51,851 bases of DNA from Rheinheimera pacifica (lineage in GTDB: Bacteria; Pseudomonadota; Gammaproteobacteria; Enterobacterales; Alteromonadaceae), in assembly GCF_024809855.1 (NCBI RefSeq), contig NZ_JANUEM010000021.1:1-51851 (forward strand), read 5' to 3'. How positions within the stretch are numbered: the stretch's first letter is position 1; the number at the start of each line of letters is the position of its first letter. The notes beneath the pieces were generated by a model. The model was not told where the DNA came from. It saw only the letters and a list, made by a program, of their open reading frames with translations, and did no database searches. Shown one piece after another: positions 1 through 7,574 of the stretch. A program made the position numbers and the translations under genes.

Positions 1-30
1 AAGCCACTCCGCTATTACTGCGAAGTAGCG

Positions 31-90
31 GTACAAAATAGCGATGTACAGTACAAAATAGCATTGTAGAGTACTATTTAGCGTTGTAAG
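31..90. repeat. Three tandem 20-bp iteron-like repeats
   Basis: Three back-to-back 20-bp units at 31-50, 51-70 and 71-90 share the pattern GTAC-(AAAA/TATT)-TAGC-N-(A/T)TGTA. A hairpin CCGCTA (9-14) / TAGCGG (26-31) lies just upstream. Tandem 19-22 bp repeats in AT-rich DNA are typical of Rep-binding iterons at plasmid origins. The array may continue left of the window. No rep gene is visible inside the window, so the origin role is inference. Confidence 0.5.
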
Positions 91-119
91 TCACAAATAT
101 TCATGTGTGCGTTGTCCTT

Positions 120-139
120 GGCCCTTCGGGGCCTTTTTT
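120..139 (+). terminator. UUCG-tetraloop terminator
   Basis: GGCCC (120-124), TTCG loop (125-128), GGGCC (129-133), then six T. This is a textbook intrinsic terminator. It would end a transcript that enters from the left of the window. Confidence 0.75.
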
Positions 140-142
140 ATT

Positions 143-611
143 GGCGAACCCTACGGGCCGGGCTTCTCCGGGTTCGCTTCGCTCATTCCGCCAGGGCGGA
201 ACTGACGCCCTACGTATCCCTTTCGCTGCGGCCTCCGGCCTTTTATCGCTAACCGGCCTGCGGCCTCTAAGGTGATATCAAAAGCGCGGCATTCGCCGGC
301 GCAGGCCTGGTTATATTGCTACCGTTATAACGCTCCGGGCCGCTGCAGCTGCGCCCGTTTTGGTAGCACTGCTAAGGTGCTTGCTGATATACACGTATAA
401 CCTCTGTGAGCTACGCAAGGGCTTCGCCCTGGTAATGCCTAGCATTACCCTTAAAGCGGTTTGGCAGTGGGCGGATTTGCAACCGGTGCGCCAACAAACC
501 CTAATAGCCGCATCAATTACCTTTCCTTGAATTTAGTACGCTGGTTCCCGTTGCGCGACTCCTTCCAGTCGTTGCTCACTCCATGCCTGCGGCATATTTT
601 CGCATGCGAAA
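143..611 (+). repeat. Long dispersed repeat R1 (full copy)
   Basis: GC-rich repeat of about 470 bp with many internal palindromes, starting GGCGAACCC and ending in the palindrome TTTCGCATGCGAAA (598-611). It is almost identical to R2 (6339-6807) and closely related to R4 (10784-11252). Its last 159 bp (453-611) recur in R2, R4, R5 and R6. No convincing gene lies in 143-655. In R1 and R2 the similarity runs on through the promoter and leader up to the start codon of the next gene. No transposase or target duplication was seen. Confidence 0.85.
598..611. promoter_or_regulatory. KorB-like palindrome TTTCGCATGCGAAA
   Basis: Exact 14-bp palindrome at the 3' end of repeat R1, 24 bp upstream of a -35 box. 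Probable binding site of the window's ParB/KorB-like protein; see the findings for the full list of sites. Confidence 0.55.
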
Positions 612-635
612 TTATCGGGTAATGTTGTATATATG

Positions 636-673
636 TTGTTTGTAAGTGTGATTTCGTGTATACTTATATTCAC
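636..673 (+). promoter_or_regulatory. Promoter with KorA-like operator (site 1)
   Basis: -35 TTGTTT (636-641), 17-bp spacer, -10 TATACT (659-664). The imperfect palindrome GTGTATACTTATATTCAC (656-673) covers the -10 box, the arrangement expected for repression by the KorA-like protein. It drives the gene at 724. Confidence 0.7.
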
Positions 674-715
674 TGATTAAGGGTAATCAGTCGCGTTCTA
701 CGGCGTATTTTGTAG
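673..715 (+). promoter_or_regulatory. Twin-hairpin 5' leader, copy A
   Basis: Hairpin 1: CTGATTA (673-679) / TAATCAG (684-690). Hairpin 2: CTAC (698-701) / GTAG (712-715), placed directly before the Shine-Dalgarno G-run (715-719). The same arrangement precedes the genes at 1716, 2617, 6920 and 7715. It could influence translation or mRNA stability; the function is inference. Confidence 0.6.
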
Positions 716-723
716 GGGGTTTT

Positions 724-1194
724 ATGATATTTATTAACACTTTAAGTGTAGAGCAACTAATAGGTAATGCCGGTAAAATATACCATTTCACTGGTGATGG
801 TATTTGGGGTGAATATATGCCAGCTGAGGAAGCGTTAAAGCTGATCCGGGATAATGGCCTTTTTACGGTTCCTGCTGGCCGCCGTGCCTTAGCGCTTGGG
901 CATGAGCTGATGATCATCGGTGATGATGGTACACAATACCCGCTTAAAATTAAGCTTATTGATGTGGTTGTGGATGCTTCGTTGTTCGTGATCACCAGCC
1001 GGGTAGCTGGGGACGATGATGATACCACTGAAATTATTGAAGCCGGTGGCCTGTTTGAGGCTATGGACGCCATGAATACGTTATTGCTTGACGGGGCAGA
1101 CAGGAGCCGTGAAACAATAAACACTTATGCCGCAAATCTGGAAGATGCCATCTTTCTGCGTACTGTTGTTCAACCACAAGACGCTGCTGCTTAA
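724..1194 (+). CDS. Hypothetical protein (156 aa)
   Basis: I do not recognise this protein. It is soluble and acidic, with no signal peptide or membrane segment. A cluster of four Asp sits near residue 95 and the C-terminus is Ala-rich. The start is set by the GGGGG Shine-Dalgarno 4 nt upstream and by the promoter and structured leader that directly precede it. Its stop codon lies inside a terminator hairpin, so it is a single-gene transcript. The same promoter-leader-gene format recurs for neighbouring accessory genes, which suggests co-regulation by the plasmid's KorA-like repressor. Confidence 0.75.
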   Translation: MIFINTLSVEQLIGNAGKIYHFTGDGIWGEYMPAEEALKLIRDNGLFTVPAGRRALALGHELMIIGDDGTQYPLKIKLIDVVVDASLFVITSRVAGDDDDTTEIIEAGGLFEAMDAMNTLLLDGADRSRETINTYAANLEDAIFLRTVVQPQDAAA

Positions 1195-1207
1195 GCAGCG
1201 TTTTTTT
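1182..1207 (+). terminator. Terminator overlapping stop codon
   Basis: CGCTGCT (1182-1188) / AGCAGCG (1194-1200) with a 5-nt loop, followed by seven T. The stop codon of the gene at 724 lies in the loop. Confidence 0.8.
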
Positions 1208-1217
1208 CGGGGGTGAT

Positions 1218-1580
1218 ATGGATAACTTACACAGCATCGTAGATGCGCAAAACAATGTGATAGAAGATGAATTATCTTTAAGCCAAGCTGAGCAGCGTCT
1301 TAGCTATTATGTTTCGCATGGCGAGGATTATTATATTACAGACTATGAGCCGGCAGAGGTTTTTAGCCAAGTCACAAATGCAGTTCGAGCTGATTGGGCG
1401 CATGCGGCTGTGCAAAGCCACACTGAGGCGGCGGGGATTGAAGAGGAACCGCCTTATGCCCAGCTTAACGATCTGCTTTGCAATCTTGGCCACTGGGCTA
1501 AATCCCAGGGTATTGATTATGCGGCAGCATTTAAGAGCGCGTTGCTACTCTATGAAATTGAATGTGCTGAAGATGAATAA
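1218..1580 (+). CDS. Hypothetical protein (120 aa)
   Basis: I do not recognise this protein. It is short, acidic and soluble, with no transmembrane segment. The ATG follows a GGGGGTGAT ribosome binding site. It starts only 10 bp after the T-run of the preceding terminator, so it depends on readthrough or a promoter I did not find. A clear terminator follows at 1588. An alternative frame overlaps it but lacks a good ribosome binding site. Confidence 0.7.
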   Translation: MDNLHSIVDAQNNVIEDELSLSQAEQRLSYYVSHGEDYYITDYEPAEVFSQVTNAVRADWAHAAVQSHTEAAGIEEEPPYAQLNDLLCNLGHWAKSQGIDYAAAFKSALLLYEIECAEDE

Positions 1581-1587
1581 AAGTTAA

Positions 1588-1608
1588 GCCACCTACGGGT
1601 GGCTTTTT
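1588..1608 (+). terminator. Intrinsic terminator
   Basis: GCCACC (1588-1593), TACG loop, GGTGGC (1598-1603), then five T. Confidence 0.8.
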
Positions 1609-1623
1609 ATTGTTGTTGTTGCG

Positions 1624-1661
1624 TTGTTTTTAATATGGCTTTTGTGTATACTTGTATTCAC
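1624..1661 (+). promoter_or_regulatory. Promoter with KorA-like operator (site 2)
   Basis: -35 TTGTTT (1624-1629), 17-bp spacer, -10 TATACT (1647-1652). Operator GTGTATACTTGTATTCAC (1644-1661) covers the -10 box. Confidence 0.7.
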
Positions 1662-1701
1662 CGGTAAGCTGTACCGGTCACGTTCTACGGTGTGCTTGTA
1701 G
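1660..1701 (+). promoter_or_regulatory. Twin-hairpin 5' leader, copy B (covarying stem)
   Basis: Hairpin 1 is ACCGGTA (1660-1666) / TACCGGT (1672-1678): both arms differ from the CTGATTA/TAATCAG stem of the other copies but still pair. Hairpin 2: CTAC (1685-1688) / GTAG (1698-1701), followed by the ribosome binding site GAGGG. The paired changes argue that RNA structure is conserved. Confidence 0.65.
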
Positions 1702-1715
1702 AGGGAATAAGTATC

Positions 1716-2504
1716 ATGAAATTGTCTAAATTAAATGCCTCGTTACACACTCAAGCTCTGGCTATCCTTCAAAAAGAAAGGCTCACTTTTGAGGATAAGG
1801 AGTTTGTACTTGCCAACTATCAGGAAAGCGCAAATCATTTAATTGCCCCTGCAGGGGCGTTCTTTACCAGTGCTGAATTGGCCTGGGAATTTAGCGTTGT
1901 GGCTGTTGGCTTTCTATCTGAAAAGCGCAAGTTCAGAGTGTTGGATTTGTGCGCGGGTATAGGTGCGCTGGCCCACGCCTGCCTGCTGCGTAACCCTGAT
2001 ATCGAGCTTGTGTGTGTAGACATTAATGCTGATTATGTTGACGTCGGTAAAAAGATAGTGCCGCAAGCACAGTGGCACTGTATGGATGCGCTAGATTTGG
2101 ACCAGTTAAAGGCGCTTGGTCACTTTGATATCGTTATTTCTAACCCGCCTTTTGGTGCTGTAACCACCGGTTCAGGTAAAAAATCCCCCCGCTACACAGG
2201 TTCAGAATTTGCTTACAAGGCGATTGATATTGCCGCTGAAATTGCCGACGTGGGGTATTTCATCTTACCGCAAAAATTAGTGCCGTTTAACATCTCCGCA
2301 AGCCCACGTAACGAGCCGTTTGTTCACCGCGATGCGTATGTGAAATTCTTAAAGCAAACGCGCTGGGAGCTTGAAATAGCCTTAACAATTGACACGGCTT
2401 CTACCGAGACACCCAACTTTAAAAACACTAGGTTAACCGTAGAATTTGCGGAATGTAAGTTCAGCGAAATTATTGCCGGTACAGCCGAAAGTAACGCGGC
2501 TTAA
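1716..2504 (+). CDS. SAM-dependent methyltransferase, N6-adenine type
   Basis: Class I SAM-dependent methyltransferase of about 262 aa. It has a motif I at residues 76-83 (LDLCAGIG) and the motif IV tetrapeptide NPPF at 143-146, the hallmark of N6-adenine (or related amino-group) methylation. No target-recognition domain is obvious and no restriction enzyme is adjacent, so it is probably an orphan enzyme. The ATG at 1716 is preferred over an in-frame GTG at 1692, because that GTG lies inside leader hairpin 2. The GAGGG ribosome binding site fits the later start. It has its own promoter, leader and terminator. DNA is the likely substrate, but RNA or protein cannot be excluded. Confidence 0.8.
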   Translation: MKLSKLNASLHTQALAILQKERLTFEDKEFVLANYQESANHLIAPAGAFFTSAELAWEFSVVAVGFLSEKRKFRVLDLCAGIGALAHACLLRNPDIELVCVDINADYVDVGKKIVPQAQWHCMDALDLDQLKALGHFDIVISNPPFGAVTTGSGKKSPRYTGSEFAYKAIDIAAEIADVGYFILPQKLVPFNISASPRNEPFVHRDAYVKFLKQTRWELEIALTIDTASTETPNFKNTRLTVEFAECKFSEIIAGTAESNAA

Positions 2505-2524
2505 ATCACGCAAAATAATACAAA

Positions 2525-2546
2525 GGGGGTGTTAACCCCCTTTTTT
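2525..2546 (+). terminator. Terminator overlapping next promoter
   Basis: GGGGGTGTTAACCCCC followed by six T. It ends the methyltransferase transcript and lies immediately before the next operator and -10 box. Confidence 0.75.
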
Positions 2547-2549
2547 ATT

Positions 2550-2567
2550 GTGTATACTTATATACAC
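2550..2567 (+). promoter_or_regulatory. KorA-like operator (site 3) and -10 box
   Basis: GTGTATACTTATATACAC with -10 TATACT at 2553-2558. The -35 region coincides with the preceding terminator stem and is weak. Confidence 0.65.
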
Positions 2568-2607
2568 TGATTAGGGTAAATCAGCGTGTTCTACGGCGTT
2601 CTTGTAG
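2567..2607 (+). promoter_or_regulatory. Twin-hairpin 5' leader, copy C
   Basis: Hairpin 1: CTGATT (2567-2572) / AATCAG (2579-2584). Hairpin 2: CTAC (2591-2594) / GTAG (2604-2607), adjacent to the ribosome binding site GAGAG. Confidence 0.6.
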
Positions 2608-2616
2608 AGAGATTGA

Positions 2617-3501
2617 ATGATGGAAATTATTGCTAATACTTATTTTTCTGGATGTGGGCTTTTAGATGCCGGCCTGATTGAAGCAGGCTTTACGATTGGT
2701 AAGGCATTTGAGCTGGACGAAACCGCCGCCAGTGTTTACCGGCATAATCTTGGTGATCACATTGTTCAATGTGATATAGCAAAGAAAACCGTTCTTGCAG
2801 ATACAGACTGTGATCTGATGGCCTTCACCTACCCTTGCACCAAATACTCCACACTGTCAGATTTGCATGATACCCGCACCGGGGATGACTTGTTTTTGCA
2901 TGCCCTGCGTCATGTGGCCATTAAATCGCCAGAGGCTTATCTGGTTGAAAACGTACCGGGTATGCGCGCCTTCCCTATCGTGATGGAAGCTATGACGCGA
3001 CTGCCAAATTACTATATTAATGTTTTCTGCCCCGTTGGCGCTGAAACATGGTTGCCGCAAAAGCGCCCTCGCCTGATTATTTTTGGTACCAAAAAACCTT
3101 TTACTGTTTCCCCGCCTGAGTGTCATTGGCCTATCACGCTAAAAGAAATTTTAGAGGACGACCCACAGGTAAGCTGGCCCGGTGCCATCAATAAACGCCT
3201 TGATGGCATTTACCGCGACAAGCCCATAATTTCAGATCCTGATCGTGGCGATATCGCCCCGCTCTGTCTGGCACACTACGGCAAAGACAAAAGCACAAGG
3301 CTTGTTGTTGACCGGCGTTTTAATCGTGGTGTCAGGCCGTATACAGTTCGAGAATACGCCCGGCTGCAGGGCGTTCCTGAGTGGTTTGAATTTAACTGTT
3401 CAGATTCTAACGCTTATAAAATGATCGGTAACGGGGTGCCGCGCCAAATGGCCCGATGGGCCGGGCTTGAGCTAAAACGCTACTTTTCACGCTTATCTTA
3501 A
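2617..3501 (+). CDS. C5-cytosine DNA methyltransferase
   Basis: DNA (cytosine-5) methyltransferase of 294 aa. It shows motif I FSGCG (10-14) for SAM binding, the catalytic Cys74 in motif IV (YPC), motif VI ENV (111-113), motif VIII QKRPR (148-152), and a C-terminal GNGVP motif X. The region between motifs VIII and IX is short, so the target-recognition domain is small compared with most C5 enzymes. There is no partner restriction endonuclease nearby. Together with the adenine-type enzyme just upstream, a plausible role is protection of the plasmid from host restriction on entry. It has its own promoter with operator and structured leader. ATG codons at 2617 and 2620 are both possible. Confidence 0.93.
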   Translation: MMEIIANTYFSGCGLLDAGLIEAGFTIGKAFELDETAASVYRHNLGDHIVQCDIAKKTVLADTDCDLMAFTYPCTKYSTLSDLHDTRTGDDLFLHALRHVAIKSPEAYLVENVPGMRAFPIVMEAMTRLPNYYINVFCPVGAETWLPQKRPRLIIFGTKKPFTVSPPECHWPITLKEILEDDPQVSWPGAINKRLDGIYRDKPIISDPDRGDIAPLCLAHYGKDKSTRLVVDRRFNRGVRPYTVREYARLQGVPEWFEFNCSDSNAYKMIGNGVPRQMARWAGLELKRYFSRLS

Positions 3502-3512
3502 TTGCTGAACAC

Positions 3513-3530
3513 GAGGGGCCGCGGCCCCTC
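3513..3530. terminator. GC-rich palindrome, possible terminator
   Basis: An 18-bp perfect palindrome (GAGGGGCCGCGGCCCCTC) just after the C5 methyltransferase, followed by three T. It is a strong stem with a short T-run. Confidence 0.5.
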
Positions 3531-3542
3531 TTTGGGTGTCTG

Positions 3543-3761
3543 ATGAAATACTATGCCGTTGAATACCACGTTAAAGACATCTGCCCAGTCAGAAAAGACG
3601 GCAGGCTTGTCATGGCATACATCGGCCAATTTCCTGATCAACTCTTAGCTAATGCTGCAGCGCTGCGCCTCTTAGGTGGTGATAAATGCGTATGCTCAAT
3701 TATTTTCGTCAGAGCGCGCCGCTGGGTGGTTTTCACTGAGCAGGAAGTTAAAAAACTCTGA
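3543..3761 (+). CDS. Hypothetical protein (72 aa)
   Basis: I do not recognise it. It is a small basic protein, starting MKYYAVEYHVKD, with two Cys (CVCS) in the second half. No transmembrane segment is clear. It lies 42 bp after the C5 methyltransferase and could be cotranscribed through the palindrome at 3513. The stop falls 2 bp before a tandem operator that controls the next gene. Confidence 0.6.
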   Translation: MKYYAVEYHVKDICPVRKDGRLVMAYIGQFPDQLLANAAALRLLGGDKCVCSIIFVRARRWVVFTEQEVKKL

Positions 3762-3762
3762 C

Positions 3763-3798
3763 TATAACTGTTGCGTTATATAACTGTTCAGTTATAAT
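3763..3798 (+). promoter_or_regulatory. Promoter with tandem 18-bp operators
   Basis: Two tandem palindromes: TATAACTGTTGCGTTATA (3763-3780) and TATAACTGTTCAGTTATA (3779-3796), sharing two bases. -35-like TTGCGT (3771-3776), 16-bp spacer, -10 TATAAT (3793-3798). The same block recurs at 11274-11309. The regulator is unknown. Confidence 0.6.
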
Positions 3799-3845
3799 TA
3801 TCTTATCAGTTACCACACTTTCATTGTCACTTAAGGGGTTGAAAT

Positions 3846-5201
3846 ATGTCAGATTTACGCTTTGAATTTCCGGCTGTCAGAGGGGAGCAAGGAGGTCGGA
3901 TTTTTTATTCAGCCTGCGTACCGTTTAATGCCTTGGCCCGTTTGCTTGCAATTGATACCGGCAACGTGCTGGACAGAAGCCAGCGGGTTGTTGACGCAAA
4001 ACGTGCCAGCGCAATAAGCGACTATATTTGTAAAAATGTTACGGGGTTTGTTTTACCTGGCTTAACCGGTGTTGTTGAAGATGAAACACTAGAGTTCAAA
4101 GCAGCGGTTAAAAATGGGGTTGTAGGCATGCTTAGCTTGTCTATGGATGCCATTGTAAAACTGTTTGATGGCCAGCATCGCGCCACCGGCATCCTCGATG
4201 CTGTGAAAAACAACAAAGCGCAACTTAAAAACCACCAAGCATCTATCCAGCTATTTGTTGGTATGTCATTAGCTGAGCGTCAACAAGCCTTTTCAGATAT
4301 CAACAGCAACGCCAAGGCCGTAAGCGCAAGCTTGAACCTCGCTTATGATAAGCGCAATTATATGGCCCAGCAGTTTTATGATCTGATTGATATGGTAGAA
4401 AGCTGGTCAGGCGCCATCGACTTTGAAAATAATATCGTCAAGCAGACCAGCGACAAGCTGTTTTCATTCCGCCACGTTGTTGAGGCAAACCGGATATTGC
4501 TTGGCTTAAATAAGACAGATGAACCAAACGAGCTACATCTTAAAACAGCGGCCAACTGGTGGAATTCAATAGCCAAGGCGGTAGGCTGGTTTATTGATGC
4601 TGAACGCCGCTCAGAAAAGCGTGGCCAACTTGTCACCCTTAACGCGGTGGGGTTGATGGTGTTGGCCCGTGTGGGTGAATACGCTTTGCGTCATCAGCTT
4701 GATATTCAAACTATTACGCTGGCCATCAAAGAAATGAACTTTGAGCGTGAGCGCGTGATTTGGGAGGGCAATATCGTTGGTAAAGATGGCAACCTTGTTA
4801 CTAAAACCGCTGCCCAGATTGACGCGACAGCTAGCGTATTGGCCACCCTTTTGCGAATTTCAGGCATCGATCACCACCTTGAAAGGTTTTCTGCTGATCC
4901 GGCCGATTTCTACAACGAACTAGGTGTACCTGAAGAGCAAAGAGTTCAAACGGAATCTTTGCATCCCGAAGGCTGGCACATGCAACAGCCTGGAGTTTGG
5001 TTTGAAAATGAATACGCTATTCATTGCCACCAAATTAAAGTTGCTGAGGCCAAAACCGGCCAAAAGCGCAACAAATTGGTTTTGTCAGGCCCTGCCCTTG
5101 TCGGAACCCTGGAGAAGCGCCGCCCTGAACTGGGGGAATTTTATTCTTGGGATGCGGCTATCGCCGCCGCTGAAGAAAATAACAGCAAATACAGCCAATA
5201 A
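3846..5201 (+). CDS. DndB-like DGQHR-domain protein
   Basis: A 451-aa member of the DGQHR family, typified by DndB, the regulator of DNA phosphorothioation clusters. The signature DGQHR is at residues 108-112, followed by the family's Q-Q-A-F-S-D-I-N segment (AERQQAFSDINSNAK). No dndA/C/D/E genes are present, so a role in phosphorothioation is unlikely; the biochemical activity is unknown. The C-terminal 100 residues are absent from its paralogue at 5301. Start: ATG after AAGGGG. It is preceded by a tandem operator and followed by a hairpin at 5211. The two genes look like a diverged tandem duplication. Confidence 0.75.
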   Translation: MSDLRFEFPAVRGEQGGRIFYSACVPFNALARLLAIDTGNVLDRSQRVVDAKRASAISDYICKNVTGFVLPGLTGVVEDETLEFKAAVKNGVVGMLSLSMDAIVKLFDGQHRATGILDAVKNNKAQLKNHQASIQLFVGMSLAERQQAFSDINSNAKAVSASLNLAYDKRNYMAQQFYDLIDMVESWSGAIDFENNIVKQTSDKLFSFRHVVEANRILLGLNKTDEPNELHLKTAANWWNSIAKAVGWFIDAERRSEKRGQLVTLNAVGLMVLARVGEYALRHQLDIQTITLAIKEMNFERERVIWEGNIVGKDGNLVTKTAAQIDATASVLATLLRISGIDHHLERFSADPADFYNELGVPEEQRVQTESLHPEGWHMQQPGVWFENEYAIHCHQIKVAEAKTGQKRNKLVLSGPALVGTLEKRRPELGEFYSWDAAIAAAEENNSKYSQ

Positions 5202-5210
5202 ACAAAACAG

Positions 5211-5234
5211 CGAACTCAGTTAACCCTGAGTTCG
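5211..5234 (+). terminator. Stem-loop between the two DndB-like genes
   Basis: CGAACTCAG (5211-5219) / CTGAGTTCG (5226-5234), followed by only TT. A strong stem, but weak as an intrinsic terminator; it may attenuate or process the mRNA. Confidence 0.5.
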
Positions 5235-5300
5235 TTGGCCTGCGCATTAATCCCCGCTTTCACCCTGTAACATTGAATGCTGTAACGAGGTATAAAACTG

Positions 5301-6326
5301 ATGGACGATTTTCGCTTTAACTTAACAGCTATTAGAGGCCAGCAATCCCAGCAGGTTATCTATTTGGTTATTGTCCCGTTTCGACTGTTGCTAAAATTTT
5401 TAAACCTGGACACTGGCCCCGTGCTTGAGCGCTCTCAGCGTAAGACAGATCCAGCACGTACCAATAGAATTGTAAATTACCTCAAGCGCAACACATCTAA
5501 CTATGTGTTACCGCCTTTAGTCGGGTGCTTGGAGGATGGTGATTTTCGTTTTACACCAGCCGCTGCTAACAGCTGTGCCGGTACTATCAGTTTTTCTATG
5601 GAAGCAAAATTTAAGCTGTTTGATGGCCAGACCCGTGCCTCTTCCATTATCGCAGTGCTAAAAGAGCGCCCTGCGTTATCTCAGGATAATATCGCTATAC
5701 AGCTTTACACTGATTTGACGCTTAAACAGCGACAGCAGGCGTTCAGCGATATAAATAGCAATGCTAAGTCAGTAAGCCGAAGCCTGACGCTGACGTATGA
5801 TCATCGTGATGCATACCTGTCGAAGCTTGCCGAAGAAATAAATAAAGTCCGGGCGTGGCGCGGTAAAATTGATCACGAAAGAAATCAGGCAAACCATAAA
5901 AATAACCACCTATTTTCATATCGTCATGTTGTTGCGGCGAGCGTTATTGTGCTGGGTATTACTAAGGCTGAAGCACCCAGTATGACACAATTGCTTTATG
6001 TTTCTTCCTGGTGGAATTCAATAGCTGCAGCTGTGGGCTGGGATGAACCAAATATTGACGTAAACAAGGTTACGGTGACAGCTGCAGGCTTGATGTCTCT
6101 CGCCCGGCTGGGGGCCTTGATTCGTGAATGTAACAAAAGCAATCCTGAAATTAATCAGTTTGATGCAGCGCAACGTATGTTTGAGGTGGATTGGGATAAG
6201 GGAGCTGAAATGTGGCAAGGGGTGCTGGTTAAAGACGGTAAAATGACAGCAGGTAAAGCGGCGGAAGAGGCGGCAGTTGCTGTACTGGCCAAGAAGCTGA
6301 AAATTGATCATATGCAAGGCGCATAA
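5301..6326 (+). CDS. DndB-like paralogue with altered signature (DGQTR)
   Basis: A 341-aa paralogue of the protein at 3846. They align from the N-terminus (RFNLTAIRGQQ versus RFEFPAVRGEQ) with the signature at the same residues, 108-112. Here it reads DGQTR, so the family His111 is replaced by Thr. The QQAFSDINSNAK segment is kept. It is about 110 aa shorter at the C-terminus. Ribosome binding site CGAGG. The substitution suggests an altered or lost activity, perhaps a regulatory partner of the first protein; this is inference. Repeat R2 begins 13 bp after the stop. Confidence 0.72.
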   Translation: MDDFRFNLTAIRGQQSQQVIYLVIVPFRLLLKFLNLDTGPVLERSQRKTDPARTNRIVNYLKRNTSNYVLPPLVGCLEDGDFRFTPAAANSCAGTISFSMEAKFKLFDGQTRASSIIAVLKERPALSQDNIAIQLYTDLTLKQRQQAFSDINSNAKSVSRSLTLTYDHRDAYLSKLAEEINKVRAWRGKIDHERNQANHKNNHLFSYRHVVAASVIVLGITKAEAPSMTQLLYVSSWWNSIAAAVGWDEPNIDVNKVTVTAAGLMSLARLGALIRECNKSNPEINQFDAAQRMFEVDWDKGAEMWQGVLVKDGKMTAGKAAEEAAVAVLAKKLKIDHMQGA

Positions 6327-6338
6327 AAAACAAGAGTG

Positions 6339-6807
6339 GGCGAACCCTGCGGGCCGGGCTTCTACGGGTTCGCTTCGCTCATTCCGCCAGGGCGGAACTG
6401 ACGCCCTACGTATCCCTTTCGCTGCGGCCTCCGGCCTTTTATGGCTAACCGGCCTGCGGCCTCTAAGGTGATATCAAAAGCGCGGCATTCGCCGGCGCAG
6501 GCCTGGTTATATTGCTACCGTTATAACGCTCCGGGCCGCTGCAGCTGCGCCCGTTTTGGTAGCACTGCTAAGGTGCTTGCTGATATACACGTATAACCTC
6601 TGTGAGCTACGCAAGGGCTTCGCCCTGGTAATGCCTAGCATTACCCTTAAAGCGGTTTGGCAGTGGGCGGATTTGCAACCGGTGTGCCAATAAACCCTAA
6701 TAGCCGCATCAATTACCTTTCCTTGAATTTAGTACGCTGGTTCCCGTTGCGCGACTCCTTCCAGTCGTTGCTCACTCCATGCCTGCGGCATATTTTCGCA
6801 TGCGAAA
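6339..6807 (+). repeat. Long dispersed repeat R2 (full copy)
   Basis: Near-identical copy of R1, from GGGCGAACCC to the palindrome at 6794-6807; the similarity continues through promoter and leader to 6919. Only scattered single-base differences were noticed. The 159-bp core is at 6649-6807. The span 6327-6831 contains no gene that I can support. Confidence 0.88.
6794..6807. promoter_or_regulatory. KorB-like palindrome TTTCGCATGCGAAA
   Basis: Exact 14-bp palindrome ending repeat R2, 24 bp before the -35 box of the next promoter. Confidence 0.55.
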
Positions 6808-6831
6808 TTACCGGATAATGTTGTATATGTG

Positions 6832-6869
6832 TTGTTTGTAAGTGTGATTTCGTGTATACTTATATTCAC
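6832..6869 (+). promoter_or_regulatory. Promoter with KorA-like operator (site 4)
   Basis: -35 TTGTTT (6832-6837), 17-bp spacer, -10 TATACT (6855-6860). Operator GTGTATACTTATATTCAC (6852-6869). Same layout as site 1. Confidence 0.7.
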
Positions 6870-6911
6870 TGATTAAGGGTAATCAGTCGCGTTCTACGGC
6901 GTATTTTGTAG
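6869..6911 (+). promoter_or_regulatory. Twin-hairpin 5' leader, copy D
   Basis: CTGATTA (6869-6875) / TAATCAG (6880-6886), then CTAC (6894-6897) / GTAG (6908-6911), followed by the GGGGG ribosome binding site. Confidence 0.6.
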
Positions 6912-6919
6912 GGGGTTTT

Positions 6920-7567
6920 ATGGATTTCACACTCATTGAATTTGATGCATTGGCAGTGGCCATGCTTATGTTTCAGCACCCGGTTAACTATCCAACACAG
7001 AAGCAAGTTGATCTTGTAGATAAGGCTCTGGAGTTTGGCTATGTGCAGCGCGAAAGTGCCAAAAAAGCCATTTGGGCCGACAAAGGCATTAACACATACC
7101 ATGAGCTGGCCAAAAGCCGAAAGTCATTAGTGATTATACAGTCGCAGGACAGCGCAGAAACACGCTACCAGGTTGTTGCAGAAAACGGCTACCTAACACC
7201 ACTGGTTAAGCAGTTAGGGACGCAGGAGTTTAAACACCGCGTAAAAGCGGGTTCTATCCGGGTGATTAAACGCGATCTTAAGCTTGTTAAAGCGGTTCGC
7301 TGCCTTAAGGAGGAATCCGCTTTGACCGTGGAAATTTTCAGATTAGACGATGAAGCTTTTATGAAAACGGATAACGTTTTCTATTCCGATTACCTCAAAA
7401 AACTCAGACCGAAAGCGGTGGTTAAAATGGCAAAAAGGGCAAGCCTCCTGCTGGCCCAGGCCGCTGATGTCGCAAAATTGTTTTCTGCGCAAGATTGGGA
7501 TGAAAAAATGCAGTTGAACAAGCTGCCGTTAGAATGCTACAGCCATTCGGCTTTGCTTGATTATTAA
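6920..7567 (+). CDS. Hypothetical protein (215 aa)
   Basis: I do not recognise this protein. It is soluble and Lys-rich, with no signal peptide and no clear motif. The N-terminal part (about 1-60) may form a small helical domain; the C-terminal third is basic (SDYLKKLRPKAVVKMAKRAS). It is a single-gene unit: promoter with operator, structured leader, GGGGG ribosome binding site 4 nt before ATG, and a terminator at 7575. The upstream 580 bp duplicate those of the gene at 724, although the two proteins are unrelated by eye. Confidence 0.75.
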   Translation: MDFTLIEFDALAVAMLMFQHPVNYPTQKQVDLVDKALEFGYVQRESAKKAIWADKGINTYHELAKSRKSLVIIQSQDSAETRYQVVAENGYLTPLVKQLGTQEFKHRVKAGSIRVIKRDLKLVKAVRCLKEESALTVEIFRLDDEAFMKTDNVFYSDYLKKLRPKAVVKMAKRASLLLAQAADVAKLFSAQDWDEKMQLNKLPLECYSHSALLDY

Positions 7568-7574
7568 CCCATAA

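Noticed and set aside
687..1124. Minus-strand frame of 145 aa opposite the gene at 724
   Set aside because: Antisense shadow; the plus-strand gene has promoter, leader, ribosome binding site and terminator.
1716..3501. A complete restriction-modification system
   Set aside because: Two methyltransferases are present but no neighbouring gene shows a clear restriction nuclease; the PD-(D/E)XK-like gene at 12072 is 9 kb away in another module.
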